From an uncultured Elusimicrobiales bacterium (lineage in GTDB: Bacteria > Elusimicrobiota > Elusimicrobia > Elusimicrobiales > Elusimicrobiaceae): a DNA stretch of 64,000 nucleotides. The position numbers and the translations under genes are program-made. The stretch's first letter is position 1, and each line of letters opens with the position of its first letter. Below are positions 52,808 through 61,598 of this stretch, one piece after another. The DNA is taken from contig CALUXE010000005.1 in the NCBI GenBank assembly GCA_944324675.1, forward strand, positions 1-64,000, in the 5' to 3' direction. Below the pieces are notes generated by a model, which made no database searches, had not been told where the DNA came from, and saw nothing but the letters and a program-made list of their open reading frames with translations.

Positions 52808-53359
52808 AAAATAAATTTAACTCGCGAAATATTCACTCTGACTCCTAAAGGCCTATTGTAATTTATCCTTCGTTATATAAATAATACCTTCTCAGCAGAG
52901 ATAGGATTAAACTTCTCGCCATTTTGCGAAGCTTACTGCTAAAGCTGTTTAACCCCAAAATTATAAAGGCAACTGCGTAAAGAATAAGGTTGTAAAAAAA
53001 GCCGTGATAATACATAAAATGTCAACGCTTCAAGAATATTCTTCTCTACCAAAATGATATCCTCCTTACAAATTATAGAAGATGCTTTCAAAAAGCGCCG
53101 GGCGCTCTTATGGATTTAACGAAAAGCAATCCTGTTCTTATGCGAGGCAGAGTAAAAGAAGTGGCGTATATCAACGGGGAACGCCGCGATTACAATCTCG
53201 CAAAAACGGAGGATTACAGCATTATTCGGCAAAAAGCGTATCCTTTCGCGGGAAATAGGCCTAAAGACCTATGGCAAAGTGGGAAGAAAGACTCTTTTAT
53301 TTTTACTTCGATAATTTTATATTATATATTAAAGAAAGACACGCGGAGATTGAATCGAA
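52808..53359. other. Low-content intergenic region after the polysaccharide locus
   Basis: 552 bp with no confident gene. The minus strand has a 50-residue hydrophobic/basic ORF (52863-53015) and the plus strand an open frame from 53110. Both are weak and may be remnants. An AT-rich segment (about 53320-53335) probably holds the promoter of the next gene. Confidence 0.45.
52863..53015 (-). CDS. Possible 50-residue membrane peptide, doubtful
   Basis: The frame encodes a hydrophobic segment (NLILYAVAFIILGLN) followed by a very basic tail. An excellent SD (AAGGAGGAT) lies further upstream (about 53065-53072) in front of a TTG in another frame, so the original gene may have suffered a frameshift. 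No family is recognised. Confidence 0.2.
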   Translation of the reverse strand: MYYHGFFYNLILYAVAFIILGLNSFSSKLRKMARSLILSLLRRYYLYNEG

Positions 53360-54766
53360 ATGAAAAGGATAATATCGTTGGTCCTGGCCTTAGTATTTAT
53401 CAGCTCTAACTTTTCTGCGGCGTTTGCGCAAAACGCCGACGTAACCTTGCCAAACAAAATAACACTATACGAAACATGGCCCAGCTTCTTTGCTGAAGAC
53501 ATAAACAAATATGTGGGATTATCGGAAGAATACATATTGGCAAAGCCTTCGGCTTCCCAGTCGGAATTAGAGGTGATAACTAAATCCCTGAGAGAAAGCG
53601 AAACCATTATAAATGAAGTCCTGAAGAAGAATATCCACAATGACGATTTTATTTATGATCTCTATAAATCCCTGGCTATTGCCGACGGCAGATATGACAG
53701 CAGAAGCAAATTTTCCTTAATGTATACGAAAGATGCCGTAAACTCGATTTCCCTGGGAAAGACGCCGCGCCCGGCATCCGCCGTATTAAGGGAAACTCCC
53801 GATTTCTTTAATAAAGTCGCACTTGATATCCTTGAAAACAGTTCCGTAAATTTTGAGTTTTTGGCAAACAAAATACAAAACACCCTCAACTTTCCGCGCG
53901 GCAAAGCCGTATCTTTGGCTTTATCAACGGAGATGCAATACGCAAAAAAACTAGCGGGCCGGGAAATAAGCAACTTGCGGGAAGTTATTAACAGAAATAA
54001 ATACCTGATAAGACATGCGGAGGATAGAAGCTATAAACAGGTAAGTATTTGGCGTAAAGAAATAGCTTCCGCTCAAAAAGAGATATTGGAGTTAAAAAAT
54101 ATCTATAAAGATCCTATTAAAAGCATAGCCTACTCCATGGGCCAAGAGGAAGCGGAAAATATAATCGCCCTAGTGAAAGAAGCCAACCAGGCGGAAATAA
54201 ACATAATACCGGGTTTGGCGCGAAACGCATCAAAAGCGGAATTGGCAAATAAAGCCAAAACGGGTTTGAACTCTTTAAAAAGACTATTGCCTATTGCCAT
54301 CGGGGCGGCTTTATTCTTAACCCTTTATACAACACAGGCCAATGCCGCCAATAAAAACAACATGGAACTTGAAATAATAAATACGCTGTCAAACAGAACG
54401 GAGTTGAAAAGAGAAATTTTGACCGCGGTGAAAAGCAACCCCGATAATATCGGCATAATATACGGCACCGGCGGAAAAGAAGTTAAAAATATGGTATCCG
54501 AACTTTTTGAGAGCGAAAGCATAAACGCTCTTTCGGCAGAAGAGCTTCTTCCCTATATAGAAGATTGGAACGAGAGAACACACACCTTAGCTACGGACGA
54601 GGAAGCGCTGAACGCATATTTGGCTTATATAAAAAATATAGCCGATGAACTTGCGAAACAAGAATTTAACGAAAGAATACAAAAGGACTTACTTATGCCG
54701 CAAGACAACACTGCCATACATCAGAATAATGTTACTTTTGAATGGATGATGCTTCAATCCAAATAA
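53360..54766 (+). CDS. Secreted protein of unknown family (468 aa)
   Basis: Signal peptide to about residue 23 (SNFSAAFAQ). Mostly alpha-helical and charged, with a second hydrophobic helix near 310-328 (LLPIAIGAALFLTLYTT) followed by QANA. The C-terminal part is again helical. I recognise no domain. The plan (signal peptide, helical region, one internal membrane helix, second soluble region) resembles the 1650-residue protein at 18792 and the next gene. Followed after 11 nt by that gene, so a two-gene operon. Confidence 0.7.
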   Translation: MKRIISLVLALVFISSNFSAAFAQNADVTLPNKITLYETWPSFFAEDINKYVGLSEEYILAKPSASQSELEVITKSLRESETIINEVLKKNIHNDDFIYDLYKSLAIADGRYDSRSKFSLMYTKDAVNSISLGKTPRPASAVLRETPDFFNKVALDILENSSVNFEFLANKIQNTLNFPRGKAVSLALSTEMQYAKKLAGREISNLREVINRNKYLIRHAEDRSYKQVSIWRKEIASAQKEILELKNIYKDPIKSIAYSMGQEEAENIIALVKEANQAEINIIPGLARNASKAELANKAKTGLNSLKRLLPIAIGAALFLTLYTTQANAANKNNMELEIINTLSNRTELKREILTAVKSNPDNIGIIYGTGGKEVKNMVSELFESESINALSAEELLPYIEDWNERTHTLATDEEALNAYLAYIKNIADELAKQEFNERIQKDLLMPQDNTAIHQNNVTFEWMMLQSK

Positions 54767-54777
54767 CGGAGGAATTT

Positions 54778-56025
54778 ATGATGTATAAAAAAATAATATC
54801 AATAACGATTTCTCTGGCCCTATTAGGTTCAATGCCGTTAAACGCTCAGCTTAGCTCCGCTAAAAAAGAGTCCGACGCCTATAAACCATCGGGAGGCTAT
54901 CGTTTTGCCCCATTTAATTTAGAGTGGAATGTTCCTTCTTTTACGAAATCGGGAAATATTTCCGAAAATTCATCCCCAAAGGCAAAAAACGCTATGGATT
55001 TTTTAAACGGGAAGTTAAATTATTTTGAAGCTTGGTCCTTATATAAAACATCCAATCCGAACGCCACCCTGGCGGACTTCCACAATGAGTATTACATTAA
55101 ACCGGCTTGGGGTAAATATCAAGAAGCCAAAAAAAACTATCTTAAAAGCGAATACGCCGATTATACCCCTTACGAAATAATGACCAGGATGCAAATAGAA
55201 ACTAGAGCCATATCGGAGCTGTTAAAAAACAATCCGCGTTACAAGAAGGAGCTAAAAAAAGAGAACGCTAGACAATACGGCTCCGCCTGTCTGCAAGGAA
55301 TAGTATTGGCCTTATTTTCGGTGCTGGCGGTATACACGGCAGGCACGGCGCTCGGCCCCGAAAGCGCGATGGTGGCCTCTTGGTTCGGTTCTTCCGCTGC
55401 CATAGCTTCCATGACAGCGGCTTCCGCAAGCATATTTAAAGGTTTAGGAGCCGTAGTTATGCTTGAGATAATGATATCGTTAGGCTTGAATATAGTTGAC
55501 AATCTCTATGAAGATCTTACTCAACGCCTGCTAAGATACAATTATGTGACAAACAACAAATACGCCCAAGATTTAGCCGAAAGCGCGTCAAAAGGAAGTG
55601 TAGCCGGAATTTTAAATAACACCTGCGAAACTCCCCAGATGCCGAATATTACCCCCAATACCCCCTGGCTTGATACTATCGCCCAAGAGAACGCCATCAT
55701 TTTGCTGCACGGTCTTATAGTCATAAGAAACGAATTGCAATATTCCGTTGATCCCATCAAATATGATATGGCAATGTTAGACATAATCAATCTTTTCAGC
55801 GGTGTTCAACAAGTGGAATTTGACGAGAATGTCTTTACCAGGCCGATTATTGATGAAAACGGTAAACACTATCAAAACAACAGCAATATCGTTGACATCG
55901 GAACGGGCACCCTTATAAGAAGAACGCCCGAACTTTTGGAAGCCTTGAAAGCCATACAAAATATGGACCTCCAAACCGACAGCATCCAGCTTAAGCACCC
56001 CAGAGCGATAAGCGGAATAATTTAG
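54778..56025 (+). CDS. Secreted protein of unknown family (415 aa)
   Basis: Start at MMYKK, 5 nt after GGAGG; an earlier in-frame start lies inside the previous gene and would bury the signal peptide. Signal peptide ends PLNAQ. A helical region follows, then two or three hydrophobic helices (about 174-255, with Gly/Ala-rich ASWFGSSAAIASMTAAS), then a soluble tail. No recognised domain. The hydrophobic core could insert in a membrane. Terminator downstream. Confidence 0.7.
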   Translation: MMYKKIISITISLALLGSMPLNAQLSSAKKESDAYKPSGGYRFAPFNLEWNVPSFTKSGNISENSSPKAKNAMDFLNGKLNYFEAWSLYKTSNPNATLADFHNEYYIKPAWGKYQEAKKNYLKSEYADYTPYEIMTRMQIETRAISELLKNNPRYKKELKKENARQYGSACLQGIVLALFSVLAVYTAGTALGPESAMVASWFGSSAAIASMTAASASIFKGLGAVVMLEIMISLGLNIVDNLYEDLTQRLLRYNYVTNNKYAQDLAESASKGSVAGILNNTCETPQMPNITPNTPWLDTIAQENAIILLHGLIVIRNELQYSVDPIKYDMAMLDIINLFSGVQQVEFDENVFTRPIIDENGKHYQNNSNIVDIGTGTLIRRTPELLEALKAIQNMDLQTDSIQLKHPRAISGII

Positions 56026-56052
56026 CCCAATAAATAAGGCTGTATATTTACA

Positions 56053-56083
56053 AAATACCCCCGATTGTTCGGGGGTATTTTTT
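56053..56083 (+). terminator. Intrinsic terminator
   Basis: AAATACCCCCGA/TCGGGGGTATTT stem followed by TTTA; closes the 53360-56025 operon. Confidence 0.9.
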
Positions 56084-56159
56084 ATTTTGCTTAAAAATTT
56101 GGAAGTCCTTAAATATTTTGTTGTATTCTATTGAAAATATTACTTGGAAGTATAGAAAA

Positions 56160-56696
56160 TCATTTCCTCATATCTTTTTCGAAACGGAAATAAACGTCAG
56201 TACCGATTTCCGGTTCATTTGATTGATTTCTTCTACTAAGATTTTTATCTTTATGTTTTTCGTTAAAAAACTCCACTATTCGAAAGCCGCACTTATTAAT
56301 GTAAAAATGTATGTTTCTTTGCTCAAAATACGGGGTTATGGTTTCCCAAAGGATAGTATCCGGATATTTGGCTTCTATAGCCCGCCAAGCGGCAAAGCCA
56401 AGGCCGCGGCTGTGATTTTTGGGGGAAATAAAAAACAATTCCAAACAATTGCGATTTGTCTTTTTATTTATTCGGAGCAGCGCTCCGCCGATTTCTATTC
56501 CGTCTAAAAAAATATAATATGTTTCCGCGCCTTCGGAATTAAATGAAAGCTCTATATCCTTCATAGAGGGGACAGGCTCCTTTATTCCGAACTTCTCCTC
56601 AACGGCGGGGGAAAAGGCTTCTTGCAGTTTTTTCGCGAAAAGGGGCAAATCCTCGGCTTTAACTTTTTCAAATGATATATTCGTATTTTCGGACAT
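56160..56696 (-). CDS. GNAT-family N-acetyltransferase
   Basis: 178 residues. The acetyl-CoA-binding motif A is visible as LFFISPKNHSRGLGFAAW, followed by NIHFYINKCGFRIVEF, the usual GNAT motif B. It acetylates an amine with acetyl-CoA in the cytoplasm; substrate unknown. SD AAGGAAAG precedes the ATG. Monocistronic. Confidence 0.85.
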   Translation of the reverse strand: MSENTNISFEKVKAEDLPLFAKKLQEAFSPAVEEKFGIKEPVPSMKDIELSFNSEGAETYYIFLDGIEIGGALLRINKKTNRNCLELFFISPKNHSRGLGFAAWRAIEAKYPDTILWETITPYFEQRNIHFYINKCGFRIVEFFNEKHKDKNLSRRNQSNEPEIGTDVYFRFEKDMRK

Positions 56697-56855
56697 TTCT
56701 CGCTTTCCTTAAAAAATTCTTATAGATAATTTCAACTTTTTACAGTATAAAGGCTATTAGGATTTTACTTTATTTAGGAAAGACTTCAAATGATATTTTA
56801 TATTATAAAAAAGAAACAATTCAAATACGGGAAAAATCTTTTAATCATAAGATAA

Positions 56856-56884
56856 AAAAGCCCTCCTTGCGGAGGGCTTTTCTT
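56856..56884. terminator. Intrinsic terminator of the outer-membrane protein operon
   Basis: AAAAGCCCTCC/GGAGGGCTTTT stem. On the minus strand it is followed by T residues and ends the 58583-56897 transcript. Confidence 0.88.
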
Positions 56885-56896
56885 CTAACTGAAAGA

Positions 56897-58024
56897 TTAG
56901 AATAAGGCTTTTACGAAAACGCCGCCTTTATTGCTGGCATAATCGTTGCCGTTGGTGTTGGAATCTCTGTTCCTGAACTGATACCATACACCGGCGGAAA
57001 GCCACTCTTGGAACTGATATCCCAATTCCGGGCGAACGGTGAAGAGGTCGTCGCTTCTCTTTACTCCGTCGTTATTGGCGCGGTCATAAGCCATATTTTC
57101 ATAGGCTAAGGTCAAACCGGCGGTAAGTTTGTCGGAGAGTTTGTGAGAACCGTACAAAGCCACCAAAGTATCGGTGAAGTATCTGTTATTTTCATAGACG
57201 GATTCTTCAAACCTTCTCTCGCCGGATAAGCGGATGGTGTTCCTTTCGGTCGGGTTCCAATCCAAAGCTACATAGTAACCCACGAGGTCTTCATAGCTGC
57301 TGTAACCGGGCATATCGTGGCTGTAGTCGCGCATTACATAGTTTACTTTAGCCGTACCTAAAACTTTCGGGGCGATTTTACCCTCAATACCCAAAGCGAT
57401 GGTGTTCCCGTCGGAATCGTTATTGGTATTGTCTTTATAGGCAATATTCGTATAAACGTATTCCACGAAAGCGCTGGTCTTGGCGGAAATATTGTAGAAA
57501 GCCTGTACACCGGCGTTTACGCGGTTGCGGGTCAAATCATATTTCCAAGGATTATCTATATAGTAATCATAGGAATCGTTAGCCACAACGCCGAAGCCGA
57601 ACTTTTTATCGGTTGAAGTTCTGGCGGAGAGATAAACATTGTTGTTTAACCTTTTAGCTCTCTCGGTAAGCTCGGAGTTTGCCTGGTCAGAGGTATAAAG
57701 GAAAGTATCCCCGATTTTAAGGATGTCATTCTTTACATTGACGTCGGCATAAGCGTTCCAGAAACCATTTTTACCATTATCTTCGGTATAAGCGTTATAA
57801 CCGCCTACGGCAGTAGCGCTTAAATCCAAGCCGCTGCCGGCGATAGGATTGTTATAAGCCACACCGGCTTGGGTAGAGCTTATAAAAGAATCCTTTTCAT
57901 TACCGTCCGTGAGGTAAATATTGTCGTCATAGCTGAGGTCTTCGGATACGAGGAATTTTACGTCGCCCGCAAAAGCCGAATTAACGACCAACAAAGATAC
58001 TGCCAATAATAATAACTTTTTCAT
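56897..58024 (-). CDS. Outer-membrane beta-barrel protein
   Basis: 375 residues. Signal peptide ends NSAFAGD. The rest alternates polar and aromatic residues in strands, with many Tyr/Asn turns (GYNAYTEDNGKN, YYIDNPWKY) and a terminal Phe (GGVFVKALF), the signal for BAM-dependent insertion. It fits the generic outer-membrane beta-barrel families; no channel specificity can be inferred. It follows the next gene by 25 nt and probably depends on it. Confidence 0.82.
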   Translation of the reverse strand: MKKLLLLAVSLLVVNSAFAGDVKFLVSEDLSYDDNIYLTDGNEKDSFISSTQAGVAYNNPIAGSGLDLSATAVGGYNAYTEDNGKNGFWNAYADVNVKNDILKIGDTFLYTSDQANSELTERAKRLNNNVYLSARTSTDKKFGFGVVANDSYDYYIDNPWKYDLTRNRVNAGVQAFYNISAKTSAFVEYVYTNIAYKDNTNNDSDGNTIALGIEGKIAPKVLGTAKVNYVMRDYSHDMPGYSSYEDLVGYYVALDWNPTERNTIRLSGERRFEESVYENNRYFTDTLVALYGSHKLSDKLTAGLTLAYENMAYDRANNDGVKRSDDLFTVRPELGYQFQEWLSAGVWYQFRNRDSNTNGNDYASNKGGVFVKALF

Positions 58025-58049
58025 AATATTTCTGCAAAGTCTCCTATAA

Positions 58050-58583
58050 TTAGCGCGGGGCGGAAGGGCTTAAGGTCTCTTCCACATTCTGCGCGGCCTG
58101 CTGACTAGCGGCGCTTTCCGTGCTGGGCAATACGAAAGCGGGAACGTTTACCGCAGGCTCCGCTTTAGCGGCGGCTACAGCTTGGGCTGTGCTTTGCCCG
58201 GGCCTTAAAGAATAGGTTTGGCCATTGGCGTTGGTTACCGTCACGTTATTGCCTTCTCTTACGGTTATAACCTTTGTAGAGGGATTGATTGAAAGAGCTG
58301 TCCTACCGTTGCTGTTTACAGTTTCCCCGTCAATTTTTACCCCATTAAGATCAGAACCTGAAACTATGATATTGCCCTGAACATCTCTAGTCACCGTAGC
58401 TTTTACGCCTTTGGGTATGGTTATAATTATGTCATTATACTCTACCCAAGTTTCTTTTTGGCCGTCGGTGGTTATAGACGTTTCGGGCTCGGTCGCTTTC
58501 TCGGCCGCGGCATTTGTCTTCTGAGCGGAGGCAAATGTTACGAGCATCAAGAAAGCAAACATTAATGCAGTTATTTTTCTCAT
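58050..58583 (-). CDS. Secreted protein, FecR-like beta region and Ala/Pro tail
   Basis: 177 residues. Signal peptide ends TFASAQ. The central part is beta-rich (TWVEYNDIIITIPKGVKATV, GNIIVSGSDLNGVKI, KVITVREGNNVTVTN), loosely like FecR periplasmic domains, and the tail is low-complexity Ala/Ser/Pro. Not assigned to a family. First gene of the operon with the beta-barrel protein, which suggests a shared envelope role. SD CAGGAG lies about 11 nt before the ATG. Confidence 0.7.
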   Translation of the reverse strand: MRKITALMFAFLMLVTFASAQKTNAAAEKATEPETSITTDGQKETWVEYNDIIITIPKGVKATVTRDVQGNIIVSGSDLNGVKIDGETVNSNGRTALSINPSTKVITVREGNNVTVTNANGQTYSLRPGQSTAQAVAAAKAEPAVNVPAFVLPSTESAASQQAAQNVEETLSPSAPR

Positions 58584-58849
58584 TTACTTTATACTCCTGT
58601 TTGTTTTGTAATACAGATTGTCCTAACTATATAGATTTTACTATATTTGCAAGATATTTTCACAAGTAATATTTTTTGCTTTATTTTCTTTTAAGAAATT
58701 ATACCATTTTCTATTATATTTAATATCCTACAAGATTTTAGCTCCAATTTAAATCAAATAGGATATAACCTTATCCGCACTCCGCTGATAAACGGCGAAA
58801 CTCCCCTTTAAATTCCAAAGAGAGGCGTCAACTTCCGCCGTCAAATTGG

Positions 58850-58855
58850 TATTAT
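58850..58855 (+). promoter_or_regulatory. -10 box 6 nt before ATG (leaderless start)
   Basis: TATTAT, then ATTAAT, then the ybaK ATG; no SD is present. Confidence 0.55.
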
Positions 58856-58861
58856 ATTAAT

Positions 58862-59329
58862 ATGTATGCAGAGAATATAGACAGGGTAAAAAAGCAATTA
58901 AGGGCGCATAATTTAGAGAATAGATATATAGAATTGCCCGCCTCCACCGCTACGGTGGCTTTAGCCGCCCAAGCCATAGGCTGCGAAGAGGGCCTAATAG
59001 CAAAAACCCTTTCCTTCAACACCAAAAACGGCCCGATAGTTATAGTGGCAATGGGTACGGCGCGCATTGACAATAAAAAATTTAAGGAATATTTTAAGGA
59101 GAAAGCCTCTTTTCTGAAGGGGGAGGAAGTACAAAACCTTATCGGCCACCCGATAGGAGGGGTATGTCCGTTTGGTCTAAAAGAAGGGGTAAAAATATAC
59201 TTGGACGAATCTTTAAAGAAATACGACTATACATATCCCGCGGCGGGCGCGGCCAATAACGCGGTAAAACTTACGATAGAAGAACTGCAGGATATCACGC
59301 ACGGCGTTTGGATAGACGTCTGCAAATAG
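58862..59329 (+). CDS. ybaK: YbaK/EbsC-family aminoacyl-tRNA deacylase
   Basis: 155 residues. ELPASTATVALAAQAIGC, IAKTLSFNT, the GHPIGGVCPFGLK loop and the C-terminal GAANNAVKLTIEEL are the family's conserved blocks. Members hydrolyse mischarged tRNAs, typically Cys-tRNA(Pro). Cytoplasmic, monocistronic, converging on the antiporter gene. Confidence 0.9.
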   Translation: MYAENIDRVKKQLRAHNLENRYIELPASTATVALAAQAIGCEEGLIAKTLSFNTKNGPIVIVAMGTARIDNKKFKEYFKEKASFLKGEEVQNLIGHPIGGVCPFGLKEGVKIYLDESLKKYDYTYPAAGAANNAVKLTIEELQDITHGVWIDVCK

Positions 59330-59341
59330 ATTTTTGCTAAC

Positions 59342-59381
59342 AAAAAATCCCCGCGCGATGACTGACGCACGGGGTTTTTTT
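59342..59381. terminator. Intrinsic terminator
   Basis: AAAATCCCCG and CGGGGTTTT arms around an imperfect GCG/CGC inner stem, with A and T tracts, between converging ybaK and aaxC. Confidence 0.75.
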
Positions 59382-59396
59382 GATGCGGGAAGAGGC

Positions 59397-60869
59397 TTAT
59401 AGGGAAATAAGCCCTCTGGCAAAAGCGTATATAGCCCCCAAAGCCACCAATACCATAAGTATGAGTACAACCTTCTCTCCTTCTGCGAAGATTGGCAAAC
59501 CGTCTTTACTTTGTTTCCTCGCCCAAATAAACACGGGCACGCCCAACACCAGGAAGATAAAGGCCATAAACAGATATTTAAGACCCGCGGCGTAAACCAG
59601 CCACAGGCCATAGGCCGTACCCAAGATGCCGGTAATCAAGGCGAAGAATCTGCCTTTGGAAGCAACCTTTTGATATTCTCCGTCTTCGGTAAGTTTCCAA
59701 AGATACAAAGTGCTGAATATATAGGCGGGCAATACCATAACGCCTGTTATGCTCAGCATGGTATTCCAAGCGTTATTGGAGAAATATACCATAAGTATCG
59801 CAAGCTGCATAATGGCGCTGGTAACCCAAAGCGAAACGCTGGGCGCGCCGTTTTTATTTTCTATGGCGAACTGTTTTGGGAATGTCCCGTTCTGCGCCGC
59901 GGCGAAAGGCATTTCGGCGGCTATCATAGTCCAAGCGAGCCAGCTTGAAAGGACGGCTATCAAAAGGCCGATATTCATAATCCAAGCGCCGCTCTTGCCG
60001 ATAACCTGTTCCAATATCCCCGCCGTTGAGGGATTAGGTACGGCCGCTATCTGCTCCTGCGTAAGGAAGCCGAAAGGAAGCAAAGAAAGAAGGATATAAA
60101 TCACCAAACAGCCCACAAAGCCCAAAAAGGTGGCCTTGCTTACAGCGCTTTGGCTGCGCGCGCGGCTGGAAAGAACTACCGCGCCCTCAATACCGATAAA
60201 AGCCCAAAGCGTCACGAGCATCGTGCTCTTTAGCTGAGCGCCCAATCCGCCCAGAGATTTCCCGCTTTCCGCCATTTTGCCCCAGAAGTTAAAATCGAAT
60301 TTATCCATATGAAAAGCAAATAGAAGCACTATAATAAAGAAAGCCAGCGGCACGAGTTTGCCTATAGTGCCCACCACATTCAGTATAGCCGCTTGGCGCA
60401 CTCCGCGCAGTACGACGAAGTTAAACACCCAAATAAGCAAAGAGCCGCAGATAATGGAAAGCAGATTGTTTCCGCCCGCGAAATGAGGGGGGAAGAAATA
60501 ATTTAAAGCGTCCATCGTTATTACTGCATAACCTACATTGCCGAATATTTGCGACAGCCAATAAGCCCAGCTTATCGAAAACCCGGCAAAAGGGCCGAAG
60601 CCGTCCCTGGCGTACATATATATACCCGCCGTCAGATCGGGCTTGACTCTGGACAATACGCTGAAAGTATTGGCTACGAAATACATGCCTATGCCCGTAA
60701 TAACCCAAGCCAGCAGCACCGCGCCCGCCGCGGCGCCCGCCGCCATATTCTGCGGCAGGGAGAATATCCCACCGCCTATCATAGAGCTGATGACCACGCT
60801 GGCCAAACCTATGACGCCCAGTTTTGCGGCGGCGCCTGCGGCTTGGCCGTTGTTATTTTTATCCGACAT
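59397..60869 (-). CDS. aaxC: Arginine/agmatine antiporter (AaxC/ArcD-like, APC family)
   Basis: 490 residues, 12-13 membrane helices. The APC substrate-backbone motif is SSMIGGGIFSLPQNM and helix 6 has LWAFIGIEGAVVLSS. Placed directly after a pyruvoyl arginine decarboxylase, it most likely exchanges external arginine for internal agmatine, consuming protons from the cytoplasm. SD GGGGGT lies before the ATG. Arginine/ornithine or other basic exchange is the alternative. Confidence 0.88.
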   Translation of the reverse strand: MSDKNNNGQAAGAAAKLGVIGLASVVISSMIGGGIFSLPQNMAAGAAAGAVLLAWVITGIGMYFVANTFSVLSRVKPDLTAGIYMYARDGFGPFAGFSISWAYWLSQIFGNVGYAVITMDALNYFFPPHFAGGNNLLSIICGSLLIWVFNFVVLRGVRQAAILNVVGTIGKLVPLAFFIIVLLFAFHMDKFDFNFWGKMAESGKSLGGLGAQLKSTMLVTLWAFIGIEGAVVLSSRARSQSAVSKATFLGFVGCLVIYILLSLLPFGFLTQEQIAAVPNPSTAGILEQVIGKSGAWIMNIGLLIAVLSSWLAWTMIAAEMPFAAAQNGTFPKQFAIENKNGAPSVSLWVTSAIMQLAILMVYFSNNAWNTMLSITGVMVLPAYIFSTLYLWKLTEDGEYQKVASKGRFFALITGILGTAYGLWLVYAAGLKYLFMAFIFLVLGVPVFIWARKQSKDGLPIFAEGEKVVLILMVLVALGAIYAFARGLISL

Positions 60870-60899
60870 TTTATTACCCCCGAAGAAATTTTAAAATCA

Positions 60900-60930
60900 G
60901 CCGCGCGGAAGAAAAATTCTCCCGCGCGGC
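60900..60930 (-). repeat. GC-rich intercistronic hairpin between aaxB and aaxC
   Basis: GCCGCGCGG (60900-60908) pairs with CCGCGCGGC (60922-60930), and the loop itself is partly complementary. No U-tract follows on either strand, so it is not a standard terminator. It could stabilise the upstream mRNA segment or reduce read-through. Confidence 0.55.
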
Positions 60931-60940
60931 ATTATAAGGT

Positions 60941-61534
60941 TTACTTTTTTATTTTAACGGCAGGGGCGTTCTTAAAGTTAAGGAAGCCCAAGCAGGTCAA
61001 ACAGTAAGCGAAAGGCTGAGTTATATTGATGTAATTGTGATAGATTTGGAATTCGCTGTGTTTTTCCACTCCGCGCAGTTCAAGTTCGTGGTTTAACGAC
61101 TTGTTAAGCCACATTCTTGCGTGGCCTTGCGCTATTTCGTCGTCTATTGGCGTATCAAAATACTCTACATATTCCGCCGCCCAGCCGCCGATGAGTTTGC
61201 CGTTCTTCCTGCCCCAGCATATCCCCACGCCCGTGGCGATGGCTTTATGCTCGGTAATATTCGCGCCGTTGCCGGCTATGATAACTTCCAATACCGCTCC
61301 GTGTTTGAAACTGTCGGCCACCATATCCACAGGCACGATGTTTTCATACAATTCCGGCGGAAGCACGGAAGTGTAGGGAACGATGTTGAAATCCTGTATT
61401 TTGGCTTGCGTCAAAGCCGAGTCGTAGCAGAAAGTCTCAAACGGCTGAGGCGGTATCCCGTCCGCCGCCTGACCCGCTCCGCCCGTGTGAAAGGCCAAAG
61501 TAGGATATCTTGTTCCGTATTCCTGATTTTCCAT
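60941..61534 (-). CDS. aaxB: Pyruvoyl-dependent arginine decarboxylase
   Basis: 197 residues. [27 protein letters not shown] and [14 protein letters not shown] closely resemble what I recall of chlamydial AaxB. Self-cleavage is expected between Thr55 and Ser56, turning Ser56 into the pyruvoyl cofactor. ATGVGICWG and AEYVEYF follow as in the family. It converts arginine to agmatine and CO2, consuming a proton. SD AAGGAG lies before the ATG. The active site appears intact. Confidence 0.94.
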   Translation of the reverse strand: MENQEYGTRYPTLAFHTGGAGQAADGIPPQPFETFCYDSALTQAKIQDFNIVPYTSVLPPELYENIVPVDMVADSFKHGAVLEVIIAGNGANITEHKAIATGVGICWGRKNGKLIGGWAAEYVEYFDTPIDDEIAQGHARMWLNKSLNHELELRGVEKHSEFQIYHNYINITQPFAYCLTCLGFLNFKNAPAVKIKK

Positions 61535-61598
61535 ATTGTGTTTCTCCTTTTACCCCAATTTTTACTGCACAAATCCAAAGGCGCAATTTTGAACCGCC

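Noticed and set aside
53110-53409. 99-codon plus-strand frame before the 53360 gene
   Set aside because: It overlaps the signal peptide of the next gene by 50 nt, has no SD and no family resemblance; treated as intergenic.
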